A stretch of 64,000 nucleotides of DNA from Acinetobacter sp. ANC 4173 (GTDB lineage Bacteria; Pseudomonadota; Gammaproteobacteria; Pseudomonadales; Moraxellaceae), in contig NZ_SJOF01000016.1 of the NCBI RefSeq assembly GCF_004331255.1, forward strand, positions 1 to 64,000, given 5' to 3'. Both the position numbers and the translations under genes were made by a program. The notes beneath the pieces are model-generated. The model was not told the DNA's origin, ran no database searches, and saw nothing but the letters and a program-made list of their open reading frames with translations. Positions 44,456 through 54,296 of this stretch are shown piece after piece. Position 1 is the stretch's first letter, and every line of letters starts with the position of its first letter.

Positions 44456-46519
44456 TTAAATTTTCTGTAGGCTTTTGCTGATTAAAAATTCTTGTGCAGA
44501 ATGTGGCACTTCATCTTGAGCTACACATGCTGGAATCCACTCTCCAGTAGACTGCAATTCCCACGTGCCCTTTTGATCCGACAAATAATTAAGTAAGCCA
44601 TCTTGTAGAATACGCTTTTTGATTTTCGGGTCTAAAATGGGGAAGCAAGTTTCGACGCGTGAAAATAAATTACGTCCCATCCAGTCTGCGCTGGCACAGT
44701 ACAATTTCTTTTCACCACCCTGTTCAAAATAATAGACACGGGTATGTTCCAAGAAACGTCCTACAATGGATCGCACTCGAATATTTTCGGACACCCCCAC
44801 CAGTTGTGGAACCAAGCAGCAAATCGAACGAATAATCAGTTCAATTTTCACCCCGGCCTGTGAGGCACCATATAAAGCAGCGATCAGTTGTGGCTCGGTC
44901 AGGGCATTGACTTTAATGATAATGCGCGCATTTTTCCCCGCTTGTGCGCATGCAATTTCCTGATCAATCAACTTCAGCAATTCGGTATGCAAAGTAAAAG
45001 GCGCATGTAGCAAAGTCTTTAATTTTGCCATCTTGCCCATCCCCGTCAGCTCTTGGAACATTCGATGTACATCTTCACAAATATCCGGCTGAGTGGTCAT
45101 TAAGCCATAGTCCGTATACATTTTGGCATTACCTGCATGATAATTGCCTGTGCCTAAATGTGCATAACGCACCAGTTGCTGATCTTCACGGCGTACGATC
45201 AGAATCATTTTGGCATGGGTTTTATACCCCACAATGCCGTACACCACCACTGCCCCGGCTTCTTGCAAGACATTGGCCACGGTAATATTCGATTCTTCAT
45301 CAAAACGTGCCCGCAGCTCAATGACCGCGGTGACTTCTTTGCCATTACGGGCAGCTTCGGCTAAGGCTTGGACAATTTCCGAATCTGGTCCACTGCGATA
45401 TAGCGTTTGCTTAATGGCCAGTACATTCGGATCTTTTGCCGCTTCACGCAATAAACTGATGACAGGTTGAAATGAATCAAAAGGATGATGCAGTAACACA
45501 TCTTCTTTTTTCAAAATTTCAAAGATGGACTGTTGCTTACGAAATGCTTTCGGAATCACAGGGTTAAATACGGGATATTTCAAATCTGGGCGAGCAAAAC
45601 TGGTAGTTAAGCGTGATAAATTGATGGGTCCCGAAATCGAATACAAATGCTCTTGGTCTAAATCAAATTGATTCAGCAAATAATCGGTAATTTCACGGGG
45701 ACAATCATCTTCAATTTCTAAACGCACCGCGCGGCCAAAACGCCGAGAAGACAACTCATCTTTCAATGCGACCGCCAGATCATCGACATCTTCCGACAAA
45801 ATTAAATCAGCATTGCGTGTCACACGAAACGCATAACAACCTGTCGCTTTCATACCCGGAAATAAATCACTGATATGTTGCTGAATAATGGCGGTCAGGA
45901 AAATCTGTTCTTGATGATTCCCCACCACACTCTCGGGCAAATGAATCAAACGTGGTAAAGAGCGCGGTGCAGGCACAATCGCCATTTCAATTTCACGCCC
46001 AAAGGCATCTTTACCTTCCAGACTGACAATGAAATTCAGACTTTTATTGACCAAGCGAGGAAAGGGATGTGATGGATCTAAACTGATTGGCGTCAACACA
46101 GGCTGGACTTGTTTGGCAAAATAACTGGCAATCCACGCCTTATGCTTTTCTAAAATATCTTGATATTGAATAAAATGAATTCCAAAGCCTTGCAGCTGCG
46201 GCAAAATGGAATGGTTGAAAATCTCGTATTGTTGTTGAACTGCCTGATGCACAATGGTCGAAAGTTCTGACAAAACCACATCGGTTGGAATACCGTCAGG
46301 CATTCGGGTAATGGCGTTTAAATCCTGTTGCTTCATTAACCCCGCAACTCGAATTTCAAAAAACTCATCTAGATTACGGGAAAAAATAATTAGGAAGTTA
46401 AGTCGCTCTAAAATGGGTAAATCGGAATTTCTCGCCTGAGTCAGAACACGCCGATTAAATTCAATTAATGCCAATTCTCGATTAAAATATGTTGCTGATG
46501 AATGCTGAAAATTTTCCAT
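44456..46519 (-). CDS. ppk1: Polyphosphate kinase 1
   Basis: PPK1 polymerises phosphate from ATP into polyphosphate at the inner membrane. The 687-residue protein has the N-terminal domain ([16 protein letters not shown]), LLHHPFDSF, the catalytic His region [38 protein letters not shown] and [17 protein letters not shown]. All are conserved, so it should be active. No exopolyphosphatase gene adjoins it. A Pho-box-like direct repeat 65 bases upstream suggests induction by PhoB under phosphate limitation. Confidence 0.97.
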   Translation of the reverse strand: MENFQHSSATYFNRELALIEFNRRVLTQARNSDLPILERLNFLIIFSRNLDEFFEIRVAGLMKQQDLNAITRMPDGIPTDVVLSELSTIVHQAVQQQYEIFNHSILPQLQGFGIHFIQYQDILEKHKAWIASYFAKQVQPVLTPISLDPSHPFPRLVNKSLNFIVSLEGKDAFGREIEMAIVPAPRSLPRLIHLPESVVGNHQEQIFLTAIIQQHISDLFPGMKATGCYAFRVTRNADLILSEDVDDLAVALKDELSSRRFGRAVRLEIEDDCPREITDYLLNQFDLDQEHLYSISGPINLSRLTTSFARPDLKYPVFNPVIPKAFRKQQSIFEILKKEDVLLHHPFDSFQPVISLLREAAKDPNVLAIKQTLYRSGPDSEIVQALAEAARNGKEVTAVIELRARFDEESNITVANVLQEAGAVVVYGIVGYKTHAKMILIVRREDQQLVRYAHLGTGNYHAGNAKMYTDYGLMTTQPDICEDVHRMFQELTGMGKMAKLKTLLHAPFTLHTELLKLIDQEIACAQAGKNARIIIKVNALTEPQLIAALYGASQAGVKIELIIRSICCLVPQLVGVSENIRVRSIVGRFLEHTRVYYFEQGGEKKLYCASADWMGRNLFSRVETCFPILDPKIKKRILQDGLLNYLSDQKGTWELQSTGEWIPACVAQDEVPHSAQEFLISKSLQKI

Positions 46520-46583
46520 GTAGACTCAATGTGGTTGATTTTTTAATCAACTCTTTACCCTCTGTGTCTGCATGTTATGCAGT

Positions 46584-46605
46584 GTTTATGACATTTTTAT
46601 TACAA
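46584..46605 (-). promoter_or_regulatory. Pho-box-like site upstream of ppk1
   Basis: On the minus strand TTGTAAT and ATGTCAT lie 11 bases apart, followed by AAAC. This is nearly the same as the site in front of phoB, and it lies 65 to 86 bases before the ppk1 start. Confidence 0.62.
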
Positions 46606-46688
46606 GCTTAAACTCAACTTAAATATCTGAACTTGCTGTTTGTTTTATCAACACTTGATCAAATTTTTATTAGAAAAATCCACTGATT

Positions 46689-47663
46689 TCATTCAGGTTT
46701 TCGAGCGTCCAACTCTGGTTCAGAAACCGATTCATGCTGTCGACTTGCCCAATAGGTCGCCAAAATCGGCCCAGAAATATTATGCCATAAACTAAAAATT
46801 GCACTGGGTAAGGCGGTTAATGGCGCTGTCGCAAAATGTACGGCGGCTAATGCCACACCTAGACCTGAGTTTTGCATTCCCACCTCAATTGCTACCGCCT
46901 TACTGTCTGCATAATTTAAATGAAATAAACGGCTGCACCCAAATCCCAACAGATATCCTAGGCCATTGTGTAAGGCCACCACCAGAAAAATAAGCAAACC
47001 TGAATGTAACAGCTGTGCTTTACTGCCCCCAATAATTGCCGCCACAATCAACACGATAGCCAACACCGAAATGAGGGGCATCACAGTGATGTACTGCTGA
47101 ATCTGTTGTTTCAATAAACGTCTTAAAATTAAGCCCACCACAATTGGCAACAGCACCACCTGTAAAATAGAACTCAGCATGGACCACGCATTAATTTCAA
47201 TCCATTGACTCGCAAGCAGATAGAAAATAAATGGGGTGAGTAGAGGTGCCAATAAGGTCGAAACCGCAGTACAAGCGACTGATAATGCTGTATTGCCCTT
47301 TGCCATATAGGTAATGACATTCGAAGCGGTTCCCCCGGGACAACAACCGACTAAAATCACCCCGACGGCCAATTCAGCAGGCAATTGAAAGATCAGACAC
47401 AGGACATAAGCCAACAGCGGCATCACCACAAATTGTGCCATCACACCAATACAGACCGCTTTCGGCGTTTGTGCTATGGCTTTAAAGTCCGCCAGCTGCA
47501 TGGTCATCCCCATACCCAGCATAATAATCCCAAGCATCCACGGGATATAGGCTTTTAACCAGACAAAGGCTTCGGGCAGAATCAACGCGATCCCTGCAAA
47601 CAGAACCACCCACAAAGCAAACGTTTTCTGAATCAAATGGCTCAATTGCAATAATGCAGACAT
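46689..47663 (-). CDS. Bile acid:sodium symporter family transporter
   Basis: A 324-residue inner-membrane protein of the BASS (PF01758) family with nine to ten hydrophobic segments. Marks include MLGIIMLGMGMTMQLADF, the sodium/substrate motif GVILVGCCPGGTASNVITYMAKGNTALSVACTAVSTL and EVGMQNSGLGVALA. Members carry organic anions or pantoate-like solutes with sodium; bile acid transport is unlikely here. It precedes pncA by 54 bases on the reverse side, with no firm functional link. Confidence 0.92.
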   Translation of the reverse strand: MSALLQLSHLIQKTFALWVVLFAGIALILPEAFVWLKAYIPWMLGIIMLGMGMTMQLADFKAIAQTPKAVCIGVMAQFVVMPLLAYVLCLIFQLPAELAVGVILVGCCPGGTASNVITYMAKGNTALSVACTAVSTLLAPLLTPFIFYLLASQWIEINAWSMLSSILQVVLLPIVVGLILRRLLKQQIQQYITVMPLISVLAIVLIVAAIIGGSKAQLLHSGLLIFLVVALHNGLGYLLGFGCSRLFHLNYADSKAVAIEVGMQNSGLGVALAAVHFATAPLTALPSAIFSLWHNISGPILATYWASRQHESVSEPELDARKPE

Positions 47664-47717
47664 CGTCAGTCCTCAATGGGGAGTCAAACTAGAAAAGGTA
47701 AAATGAGATAACACCAA

Positions 47718-48362
47718 TTACGCCGTCATGCTCGCAACAATATCTTTGATGTAGATGCGTTGTACACCAACAGCCAGCATATCCTGCCAAGCATGTTGCA
47801 AGGAACCATTTAAATCAATTGCTTTGGTTGCATCGGCAATCACATAGGTTTTAAAGCCTAAACGACAGGCATCTATCGCTGTCCATGCCACACAAAAATC
47901 CGTTGCAATGCCCACGATATACACCGTATCTATTCCGCGTGCATTTAAATAACCTGCCAAACCTGTGGTGGTTTTGCGGTCTGCCTCCATAAATGCCGAA
48001 TAACTGTCGATATTCACATGCATGCCTTTACGGATAATCAATTGGGCTTGGGGTAAGGCTAAATCAGGATGGAAGTCAGCATCACGGCTACCTTGTACAC
48101 AATGCGTTGGCCAAAGCACCTGTGTGCCATAGGGCAGTTCAATCTGATCAAAGGCTTGTTTACCCACATGATTGTCGGCAAAAGAAATATGCTCTGCAGG
48201 ATGCCAGTCTTGGGTCAGAATAATTTGTTCAAAATAATCCCCCAATTGATTTATTTTGGGAATAATTTGCTCGGCATGGGCAACTGCAAGATTTCCCCCA
48301 GGGGTAAAACCATTTTGTACATCGACTACAATCAACGCTTTTTTGTTCTGTATCTGTTGCAT
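47718..48362 (-). CDS. pncA: Nicotinamidase
   Basis: PncA hydrolyses nicotinamide to nicotinate (and activates pyrazinamide). The 214-residue enzyme shows IVVDVQNGFTPGGNLAV with the catalytic Asp, TQDWHPAEHISFA with metal ligands, LPYGTQVLWPTHCVQGSRDADFH, IRKGMHVNIDSYSAF with the Lys, and the nucleophile Cys in VGIATDFCVAWTA. All the triad residues are there. With pncB it completes NAD salvage. Confidence 0.95.
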   Translation of the reverse strand: MQQIQNKKALIVVDVQNGFTPGGNLAVAHAEQIIPKINQLGDYFEQIILTQDWHPAEHISFADNHVGKQAFDQIELPYGTQVLWPTHCVQGSRDADFHPDLALPQAQLIIRKGMHVNIDSYSAFMEADRKTTTGLAGYLNARGIDTVYIVGIATDFCVAWTAIDACRLGFKTYVIADATKAIDLNGSLQHAWQDMLAVGVQRIYIKDIVASMTA

Positions 48363-48498
48363 CTCTGTTTGTGACCACTGTTTTTATTGATTGTTCACTA
48401 GCATATAACAAAAGTTCGAGAATGTAGTGAGCGCATCCGTCTTACTGGCTTGATCTACAACAATTCCTGCTGTTACCGATTGTTTATTGCCCATAAAA

Positions 48499-48521
48499 AT
48501 AGCCCGTAAATACGGGCTATT
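48499..48521 (-). terminator. Terminator of the MFS gene
   Basis: AATAGCCCGTA and TACGGGCTATT make a perfect palindrome. On the minus strand TTTTTATGGGC follows, just after the MFS stop. Confidence 0.8.
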
Positions 48522-48538
48522 CATAGACTATACACTGT

Positions 48539-49753
48539 TTAAACGGTGACTTTCTGTAGCCGTTGTACCAGAATTAACATCAATATGGCAGAAACCACAA
48601 TACAAGGAATCGCCGCTGAAACCACGCCTGCCGCACCAAAACCTGCGGCTAAAAGTTGCCCTGCAATGGTGGGACCCAACATCGCCCCAATACGCCCAAC
48701 AGCCGAGGCCATGCCCACACCCGTGCCACGCAGTTCAGTCGGATAGACAATACTCCCAAACGCATAGAGCACGCCCTGACAACCAATCACAAAAGCGCCG
48801 ACAAGTGCTGATGCCAGATACATTTGTGTCAGTGAAGCCGCAGCATTTAAAGCAAATAAACCCGCTAAAATTCCACCATACATCAACACAATCACATAGG
48901 TCTTTTTCCAGCGATCTGTCAGCATACCCAAAATCACCGTTCCTACGGTTGCACTGAGCATGAAGTAAAATTGTGCTGTACTGCCCTCTTTACGCGAGAA
49001 ACCAAGCTCCATAAATAACGAAGGTAACCAGCTCAGCATGATATAAACCACCATTAAGGTGAAGAAATAACTAAACCAAATCAATCCAGTACGCATTAAA
49101 TTATGGCGATTAAACAGATCCTGAAAAGAGACTTTCTGCTCGATCTCGGCGGTTTCAACACGTGTTTGGGCTTTTAAGAATTCACGTGATTCAGGCAAGA
49201 ACTTGATCATTATCGGCAGCACAATAATAGGTAACAACCCGCCCAGATAGAAAATATTTTTCCAGTTCGAACCAAAATCTAAACTGGCAATATAAGACAA
49301 AATGGCAGCTCCAACGGGCATACCACAATACATTAACCCCACCGCTTGCCCACGCTTTGCAGGAGTAACCGCTTCCGATGCTAGCGTAATTAACAGTGGC
49401 ATCGCGGCACCTAAACCCGCGCCAGCCAAAAAGCGCACCAGTAATAAACTGTAAAAACTATTCACCCAGACCGTACATAAAGTGAATACTGCAAATATAG
49501 CAACAGACCAAACCAAGACTGTTTTACGGCCAATACGGTCTGCAAAACGTCCCCCCACCAATGCCCCAGGTAATAAGCCTAAAATCCCTGCGCTAAAAAA
49601 CACGCCCAGTTGAGAACTGTTCAATTCAAAATGTTCTCGAATGCCTGCGGCTGCAATACCCGCAGCCTGAATATCTAAACCTTCAATCACCGCAATCAAA
49701 AAACAAATTGTGACCGTAATCACGGAGTGCCTACGCGCTGACAATGTATTCAT
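48539..49753 (-). CDS. MFS transporter, MhpT-like aromatic acid:H+ symporter
   Basis: A 404-residue twelve-segment major facilitator of the aromatic acid:H+ symporter branch. The N terminus FLIAVIEGLDIQAAGIAAAGI, GILGLLPGALVGGRFADRIGRKTVLV (the MFS A motif), PLLITLASEAVTPAKRGQAVGLMYCGMPVGAAI and GVGMASAVGRIGAMLGPTIAGQLLAAG follow MhpT, the 3-(3-hydroxyphenyl)propionate carrier of E. coli. The actual aromatic substrate is not known. No catabolic genes adjoin. ATG has AGGAG upstream. Confidence 0.88.
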   Translation of the reverse strand: MNTLSARRHSVITVTICFLIAVIEGLDIQAAGIAAAGIREHFELNSSQLGVFFSAGILGLLPGALVGGRFADRIGRKTVLVWSVAIFAVFTLCTVWVNSFYSLLLVRFLAGAGLGAAMPLLITLASEAVTPAKRGQAVGLMYCGMPVGAAILSYIASLDFGSNWKNIFYLGGLLPIIVLPIMIKFLPESREFLKAQTRVETAEIEQKVSFQDLFNRHNLMRTGLIWFSYFFTLMVVYIMLSWLPSLFMELGFSRKEGSTAQFYFMLSATVGTVILGMLTDRWKKTYVIVLMYGGILAGLFALNAAASLTQMYLASALVGAFVIGCQGVLYAFGSIVYPTELRGTGVGMASAVGRIGAMLGPTIAGQLLAAGFGAAGVVSAAIPCIVVSAILMLILVQRLQKVTV

Positions 49754-50070
49754 CTCAACTCCTTGTTTAAACCTCGTCCAAAATCAAGCTCATCATCCGT
49801 GAAGCAGAAATTTAAATTAACTCACCTTAAGTGGAAGATTTTTGGTGTTTTTTTATCAATTATGAGATAAGTCACATTTTCGTTGCCGAGCATAAATAGT
49901 CTTAAAAACAATTAATCAGAAATAAATTTGACTAAAATAGTCAACAATTTATTTGAACTTTAACGACTTAGCCGTTCATCAAATTAAACTGCAATCCATC
50001 AGTTATTGTTCAAATCAATAATTGACGACACGTTTTAGACTGCAGACTCCTATTTTCTTGCCTATGACCT

Positions 50071-50107
50071 AGAGCTATAAGCTCTTTATTAAGTTCTATA
50101 AGCTCTT
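50071..50107. promoter_or_regulatory. Tandem operator-like repeat
   Basis: CTATAAGCTCTT occurs twice, at 50075-50086 and 50096-50107, 21 bases apart (two helical turns). The first copy is part of a perfect palindrome AGAGCT-ATA-AGCTCT (50071-50085). This fits cooperative binding of a dimeric regulator that controls the MFS gene or dapA. Confidence 0.45.
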
Positions 50108-50241
50108 AATGTTATTTATTTTTCTGAATCAAATTTATTGATCTGTGTCCTTCTCTGGCATTCTAAAGTGCGAAACTGATCCTCTCGCAATAAATTATTT
50201 TTCACTTTTTTAAAGTTTTGAGTTGCTTTGACTAAAGCATA

Positions 50242-50270
50242 TTGTTCTTCATCGTTTGTTCAGTCATAAT
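50242..50270 (+). promoter_or_regulatory. Probable dapA promoter
   Basis: TTGTTC (50242-50247) and CATAAT (50265-50270) are 17 bases apart, a reasonable sigma-70 pair. The resulting 5' leader would be about 115 bases. Confidence 0.4.
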
Positions 50271-50390
50271 TTGCGTAAGCATTATTCAATTCGACACACT
50301 CTAATTGAAGCTGCTATAAATCAAAATGCGCACCCATCCAACCTCATGTTTTTCACTTCACTGGATGGACAAATAGGATATTTTTTTAAA

Positions 50391-51290
50391 ATGACTCAGC
50401 AAGCACAGATCATTCAAGGCTCAATAGTCGCAATCGTCACCCCAATGTTTGAAGATGGCAGCGTAGATTGGAAGGGTCTTGAGAAGCTCGTTGAGTGGCA
50501 CATAGAACAGGGAACAAACAGTATTGTTGCAGTTGGAACAACTGGTGAAGCTTCTACATTAAGCATGGCTGAACATACACAAGTGATTAAAGAAGTCGTT
50601 CGTGTAGCCAACAAACGTATTCCAATTATTGCTGGTACTGGTGCAAACTCAACGCGCGAAGCAATTGAACTCACAAAAGAAGCAAAACAACTCGGTGCTG
50701 ATGCAGCCCTATTGGTCACACCTTATTATAATAAACCGACACAAGAAGGCTTATATCAGCATTACAAAGCGATTGCTGAAGCTGTTGATTTGCCTCAAAT
50801 TCTGTATAACGTACCAGGCCGTACAGGCGTAGACCTGGCGAATGAAACGGTCATTCGTCTGGCTGATATTCCGCAAATTATCGGCATTAAAGATGCAACT
50901 GGCGATGTTCCACGTGGTCAAGCACTGATTGAAGGCTTACGTAGTAAAGACATGGTGGTTTATTCAGGTGATGATGCAACCGCTTACCAGTTAATTGAAC
51001 ATGGTGCGAAAGGCAATATTTCGGTCACTGCGAACGTTGCGCCTAAACAAATGAGTGAAGTGTGTGCGGCTGCCATTGCTGGCGATGCTGCACGTGCACA
51101 AGAATTAAATGCTCAAGTTGCAAATTTACACAATATTCTATTTTGTGAATCGAACCCAATTCCTGTGAAATGGGCACTACACGAAATGGGCTTAATTGGT
51201 ACAGGCATACGCTTACCATTAACACCTCTTGCAGAACAATACCGCGCACCGCTTCGTGAAGCGTTGGTGGCGGCAGGTATAATCAAATAA
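50391..51290 (+). CDS. dapA: 4-Hydroxy-tetrahydrodipicolinate synthase
   Basis: DapA condenses pyruvate with aspartate semialdehyde in lysine and peptidoglycan synthesis. The 299-residue protein shows GSIVAIVTPMFEDGSVD, GTTGEASTLSMAEH with the Thr-Thr, YYNKPTQEGLYQHY, YNVPGRTGVDL with the catalytic Tyr and the Schiff-base Lys in IIGIKDATGD. The 46-codon extension in the frame is left out because it is not family-like and ATG 50391 has AGGA about 12 bases before it. The dapA-bamC-purC order is conserved with E. coli. Confidence 0.96.
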   Translation: MTQQAQIIQGSIVAIVTPMFEDGSVDWKGLEKLVEWHIEQGTNSIVAVGTTGEASTLSMAEHTQVIKEVVRVANKRIPIIAGTGANSTREAIELTKEAKQLGADAALLVTPYYNKPTQEGLYQHYKAIAEAVDLPQILYNVPGRTGVDLANETVIRLADIPQIIGIKDATGDVPRGQALIEGLRSKDMVVYSGDDATAYQLIEHGAKGNISVTANVAPKQMSEVCAAAIAGDAARAQELNAQVANLHNILFCESNPIPVKWALHEMGLIGTGIRLPLTPLAEQYRAPLREALVAAGIIK

Positions 51291-51303
51291 AGAGCACTAC
51301 ATT

Positions 51304-51909
51304 ATGCAGTTACGTTTAGGTTTAACCCTTGCACTTTCAGTATTGAGTTTAGCGGGTTGTAGTTCACTTGCGGTTAGCAACAAATCTTTGAGCTATAAAG
51401 AGACAGCAACCCTCGAACCGCTACAATATCCTGAAGGATCAATGGTTCGTCCAGTAACGCCACTGTATCCAGCGCCAACGGTTGAACCTTTAGCGATTCA
51501 ACATGCACCCAAGCTCGAAAATAGCAAAGGCAACCGTTTTGCTTTACCTCGCCCAGACGTTGCTACACCAAACAGCGCAGCAACTGCTGCTGAACAAAGC
51601 ACTGCGATAGGTCGTCCTCAATTACTAACTGATGGAAATCAAAATCCATTGCTCAAAATTGATGGAAATTCTGATACAATTTGGCAGTACACACTTGCCA
51701 CACTCAGCAGCATGAACCAGAACATTGTGGGTCAAAGTAAAAACCGTTACGAAGTAACGCTTAAAATTGATCAGCAGATCTATGTACTTCGACTCACTTC
51801 TGCCGGTTCAAGTCATAATTTGGCAGTGTTTAATGCCGATAACAGCTTTGCAGACAAAGAAAAAGCTGCAGAACTGTTAACCCAGATTTACCAAAACTGG
51901 CCGGCCTAG
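51304..51909 (+). CDS. bamC: BamC-like outer-membrane lipoprotein, short form
   Basis: A 201-residue lipoprotein: signal peptide ends with lipobox LAGC (Cys about residue 19). The next segment, SYKETATLEPLQYPEGSMVRPVTPLYPAP, resembles the extended N-terminal region of BamC, which binds BamD in the outer-membrane protein assembly complex. A single C-terminal domain (about 115-200) follows, whereas E. coli BamC has two helix-grip domains and about 340 residues. So the symbol rests on position after dapA and the N-terminal motif; I hold it moderately. A terminator overlaps the stop codon. Confidence 0.75.
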   Translation: MQLRLGLTLALSVLSLAGCSSLAVSNKSLSYKETATLEPLQYPEGSMVRPVTPLYPAPTVEPLAIQHAPKLENSKGNRFALPRPDVATPNSAATAAEQSTAIGRPQLLTDGNQNPLLKIDGNSDTIWQYTLATLSSMNQNIVGQSKNRYEVTLKIDQQIYVLRLTSAGSSHNLAVFNADNSFADKEKAAELLTQIYQNWPA

Positions 51910-51930
51910 ATCTTACTAGGCATTTTTTTT
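51904..51930 (+). terminator. Terminator overlapping the bamC stop
   Basis: GCCTAG, loop ATCTTA and CTAGGC are followed by ATTTTTTTTT. The TAG stop is inside the first arm, and purC begins 17 bases after the T run. Confidence 0.65.
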
Positions 51931-51946
51931 TGCAAAAGGTTCCCCC

Positions 51947-52666
51947 ATGTTAAAACAAACCTTGCTCTATACTGGTAAAGCGAAATCTGTGTATGAAACA
52001 GATAGTCAAGACCACCTGATTTTAGTATTTCGTGATGATGCCTCTGCGTTCAATGGCGAAAAAATCGAACAACTAGATCGTAAAGGCAAGGTGAACAACC
52101 GTTTTAACGCCTTTATCATGGAGCAACTGGCTGCTGCTGGCATTGAAACTCACTTTGAAAAATTACTTTCTCCAACCGAAGTGTTGGTGAAAAAATTAGA
52201 CATGATTCCTGTGGAATGTGTCATTCGTAATTATGCAGCAGGTTCACTCTGCCGTCGCTTAGGCGTTGAAGAGGGTAAAGAACTGACTCCTCCAACTTTC
52301 GAATTATTTTTCAAAGATGATGCGCTTGGCGATCCAATGGTGAATGAGTCTCAAGCCATTGCTTTAGGTTGGGCAAACGCTGCACAACTCGAAAAAATGA
52401 AAGAACTCACTTACCAAGTGAACGATGTGCTTAAAGCATTGTTCGACAAAGGCAACATGATTTTGGTTGACTTCAAACTTGAGTTTGGTGTGTTCCATGA
52501 CCGTATTGTATTGGGTGACGAATTCTCTCCAGACGGTTGCCGTCTATGGGATAAAGACACCAAGAAAAAATTAGACAAAGACCGTTTCCGCCAAGGTTTA
52601 GGTGGTGTGGTTGAAGCTTATGAAGAAGTTGCTGCACGTATTGGCATCGACCTTTCAGACATCTAA
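51947..52666 (+). CDS. purC: Phosphoribosylaminoimidazole-succinocarboxamide synthase
   Basis: PurC (SAICAR synthetase) adds aspartate to CAIR in purine synthesis. The 239-residue protein has [85 protein letters not shown] and [19 protein letters not shown], all conserved. It follows bamC; the intervening terminator may lower but not abolish readthrough, or a promoter may lie within. Confidence 0.97.
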   Translation: MLKQTLLYTGKAKSVYETDSQDHLILVFRDDASAFNGEKIEQLDRKGKVNNRFNAFIMEQLAAAGIETHFEKLLSPTEVLVKKLDMIPVECVIRNYAAGSLCRRLGVEEGKELTPPTFELFFKDDALGDPMVNESQAIALGWANAAQLEKMKELTYQVNDVLKALFDKGNMILVDFKLEFGVFHDRIVLGDEFSPDGCRLWDKDTKKKLDKDRFRQGLGGVVEAYEEVAARIGIDLSDI

Positions 52667-52686
52667 TTTGCTCTGAAACTTCAAAA

Positions 52687-52718
52687 TAAAAACCGAGTCT
52701 GATGGCTCGGTTTTTTTA
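52687..52718 (+). terminator. purC terminator
   Basis: AAAACCGAG, an 8-base loop and CTCGGTTTTTTT. It lies about 20 bases after the purC stop. Confidence 0.85.
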
Positions 52719-52782
52719 TGCTATGAAATAATGATTTTCCAATAGCTATAACTTGAATTCAATCTGATCCCTCACCTGTTTT

Positions 52783-53241
52783 TCATACTTGAACACGCAA
52801 ATCTTTGGTGGTATCCATCACCAGTAAACTGGTAATTGAGGAAATGGAAGGAATCGTGCCCAAGACATCGGTATGAAATTTTTTATAGGATTTTATATCG
52901 GTTACCTCGACTCGAAGTAAATACTCGACCGCACCCGTAATGGTGTGACACTCAGTAACCTCAGGTGTAGTCTCAATCACGTCTTCAAAGTGTTGCAAAG
53001 ATGCTTTGGAATGACACGACAGTCCTATGGTCACATAGACAATTAATCCAATACCCAAAAGTGATCGATCAATAATGGCTTTGTAGCCCTTAATCACCCC
53101 CATTTTTTCTAATTCCTGCACCCGACGCAAACATGCTGATGGGGACAAACCCACACGTTCAGCCAATTTAAGATTGGTTAAATGTGCATCGGCTTCTAAC
53201 TCACACAATATTCTTCGGTCTAATCGGTCCAGATCAATCAT
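52783..53241 (-). CDS. Lrp/AsnC-family regulator
   Basis: A 152-residue regulator. An N-terminal winged helix (LDRRILCELEADAHLTNLKLAERVGLSPSACLRRVQELEKMGVIKGYKAII) is followed by the RAM/AsnC ligand-binding domain (EVTECHTITGAVEYLLRVEVTDIKSYKKF). Members sense amino acids. It faces the LysE exporter in divergent orientation, so it very likely controls that exporter in response to an amino acid. Start ATG lies in the shared 90-base promoter region. Confidence 0.93.
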   Translation of the reverse strand: MIDLDRLDRRILCELEADAHLTNLKLAERVGLSPSACLRRVQELEKMGVIKGYKAIIDRSLLGIGLIVYVTIGLSCHSKASLQHFEDVIETTPEVTECHTITGAVEYLLRVEVTDIKSYKKFHTDVLGTIPSISSITSLLVMDTTKDLRVQV

Positions 53242-53333
53242 TTATTGCAAAACTATCTATTTTTAAGCTCAATATACAGCCAAATTGCGTAATTCAAACA
53301 ATAAAATATTTTTTTATTTATGATGCGAAACAC

Positions 53334-53948
53334 ATGTCCCCTTCTCTATTGATCTCTTATTTGCTTTTTTGTTTGGTCATGACCAGTACCCCGGGGCCAA
53401 ATAATGCCCTCGTGCTGATTTCAGGAGCACGCTTTGGGCTTCAGAAAACCCTACCTTTAATTCTGGGGATTGCCTTTGGTGTAGCCTTTCAACTGATGGT
53501 CATTGGTCTGGGACTTCATCAAGTATTTCTACATTTTCCCCAATTCCAGTTCATCTTAAGTCTGATTGGATCCGCCTATATTCTCTGGCTGGCATGGAAA
53601 ATTGCGTCCAGTGGTCCACTCAACACGCATCTAGATGAGAAACCTGCAATGGGATTTTTACAAGGTGCGGTTTTCCAATGGCTCAATCCTAAGGCATGGA
53701 TGATGTCTATCAGTACCATCACAACTTACTTTGCTGCTAGCCAACAATCCACCGACATTGCCTATGCCGCCTTAATTCTGATGCTGATCTCGATTCCATG
53801 CGTCGGTATTTGGGCAATCACGGGAAAATTTTTACGTCAATTATTAATGCAAGCTAAATTTGCCTTCATGTTTAATCTCAGTATGGCAATTGCATTACTC
53901 ATCGCAGTTTTACCTACTTGCTTTCAATTCATCACATTACACCCCTAA
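53334..53948 (+). CDS. LysE family amino acid exporter
   Basis: A 204-residue inner-membrane protein of the LysE/RhtB family with six hydrophobic segments: the start LISYLLFCLVMTSTPGPNNALVLISGARFG carries the typical TPGPNN motif, followed by LSLIGSAYILWLAWKIA and FQWLNPKAWMMSISTI. It exports an amino acid or derivative; which one is unknown. ATG 53334 is chosen since the family starts there; the longer frame from 53184 is antisense to the regulator. Divergent from an Lrp/AsnC regulator. Confidence 0.92.
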   Translation: MSPSLLISYLLFCLVMTSTPGPNNALVLISGARFGLQKTLPLILGIAFGVAFQLMVIGLGLHQVFLHFPQFQFILSLIGSAYILWLAWKIASSGPLNTHLDEKPAMGFLQGAVFQWLNPKAWMMSISTITTYFAASQQSTDIAYAALILMLISIPCVGIWAITGKFLRQLLMQAKFAFMFNLSMAIALLIAVLPTCFQFITLHP

Positions 53949-54296
53949 TATTTGGCCTACGCTTTTCTAAGCTAGAACCATTGTGAAGAAAAACTGTAAA
54001 AAAAAGCAACACCTGTGTACGCCATAGCGCACAAAGCTTCCCGAGTTTTTCCACTATGTGCTGTGAAATATTTTAAATATGATCAAGGATTGCGAATAGG
54101 ATATTGCAATACAAAGTTATTCTGGCCCGTAGAAAATACCAAATTTCCACCATTACAAAAGTGTAAAGCTGAATAAATCACCAATAAATGGATATTTTGG
54201 TATATATGTTGCTTTTATTCCAAAGCAAAAGGTGGAGTAAATTTGTCTTCGTCTTATTTTTTGAAATTTGATTTTTTACGGATGCTAATATTTACG
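53949..54296. other. Upstream region of the amino acid ABC operon
   Basis: About 350 bases with no supported gene. I looked for an ArgR box and saw no convincing one. A promoter for the binding-protein gene should lie here. Confidence 0.4.

Larger units (their letters stand above)
49754..50390. other. Long regulatory spacer between the MFS gene and dapA
   Basis: About 640 bases, AT-rich, with no supported ORF. It holds tandem operator-like sites at 50071-50107 and a likely dapA promoter at 50242-50270. The rest I cannot interpret. Confidence 0.5.
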
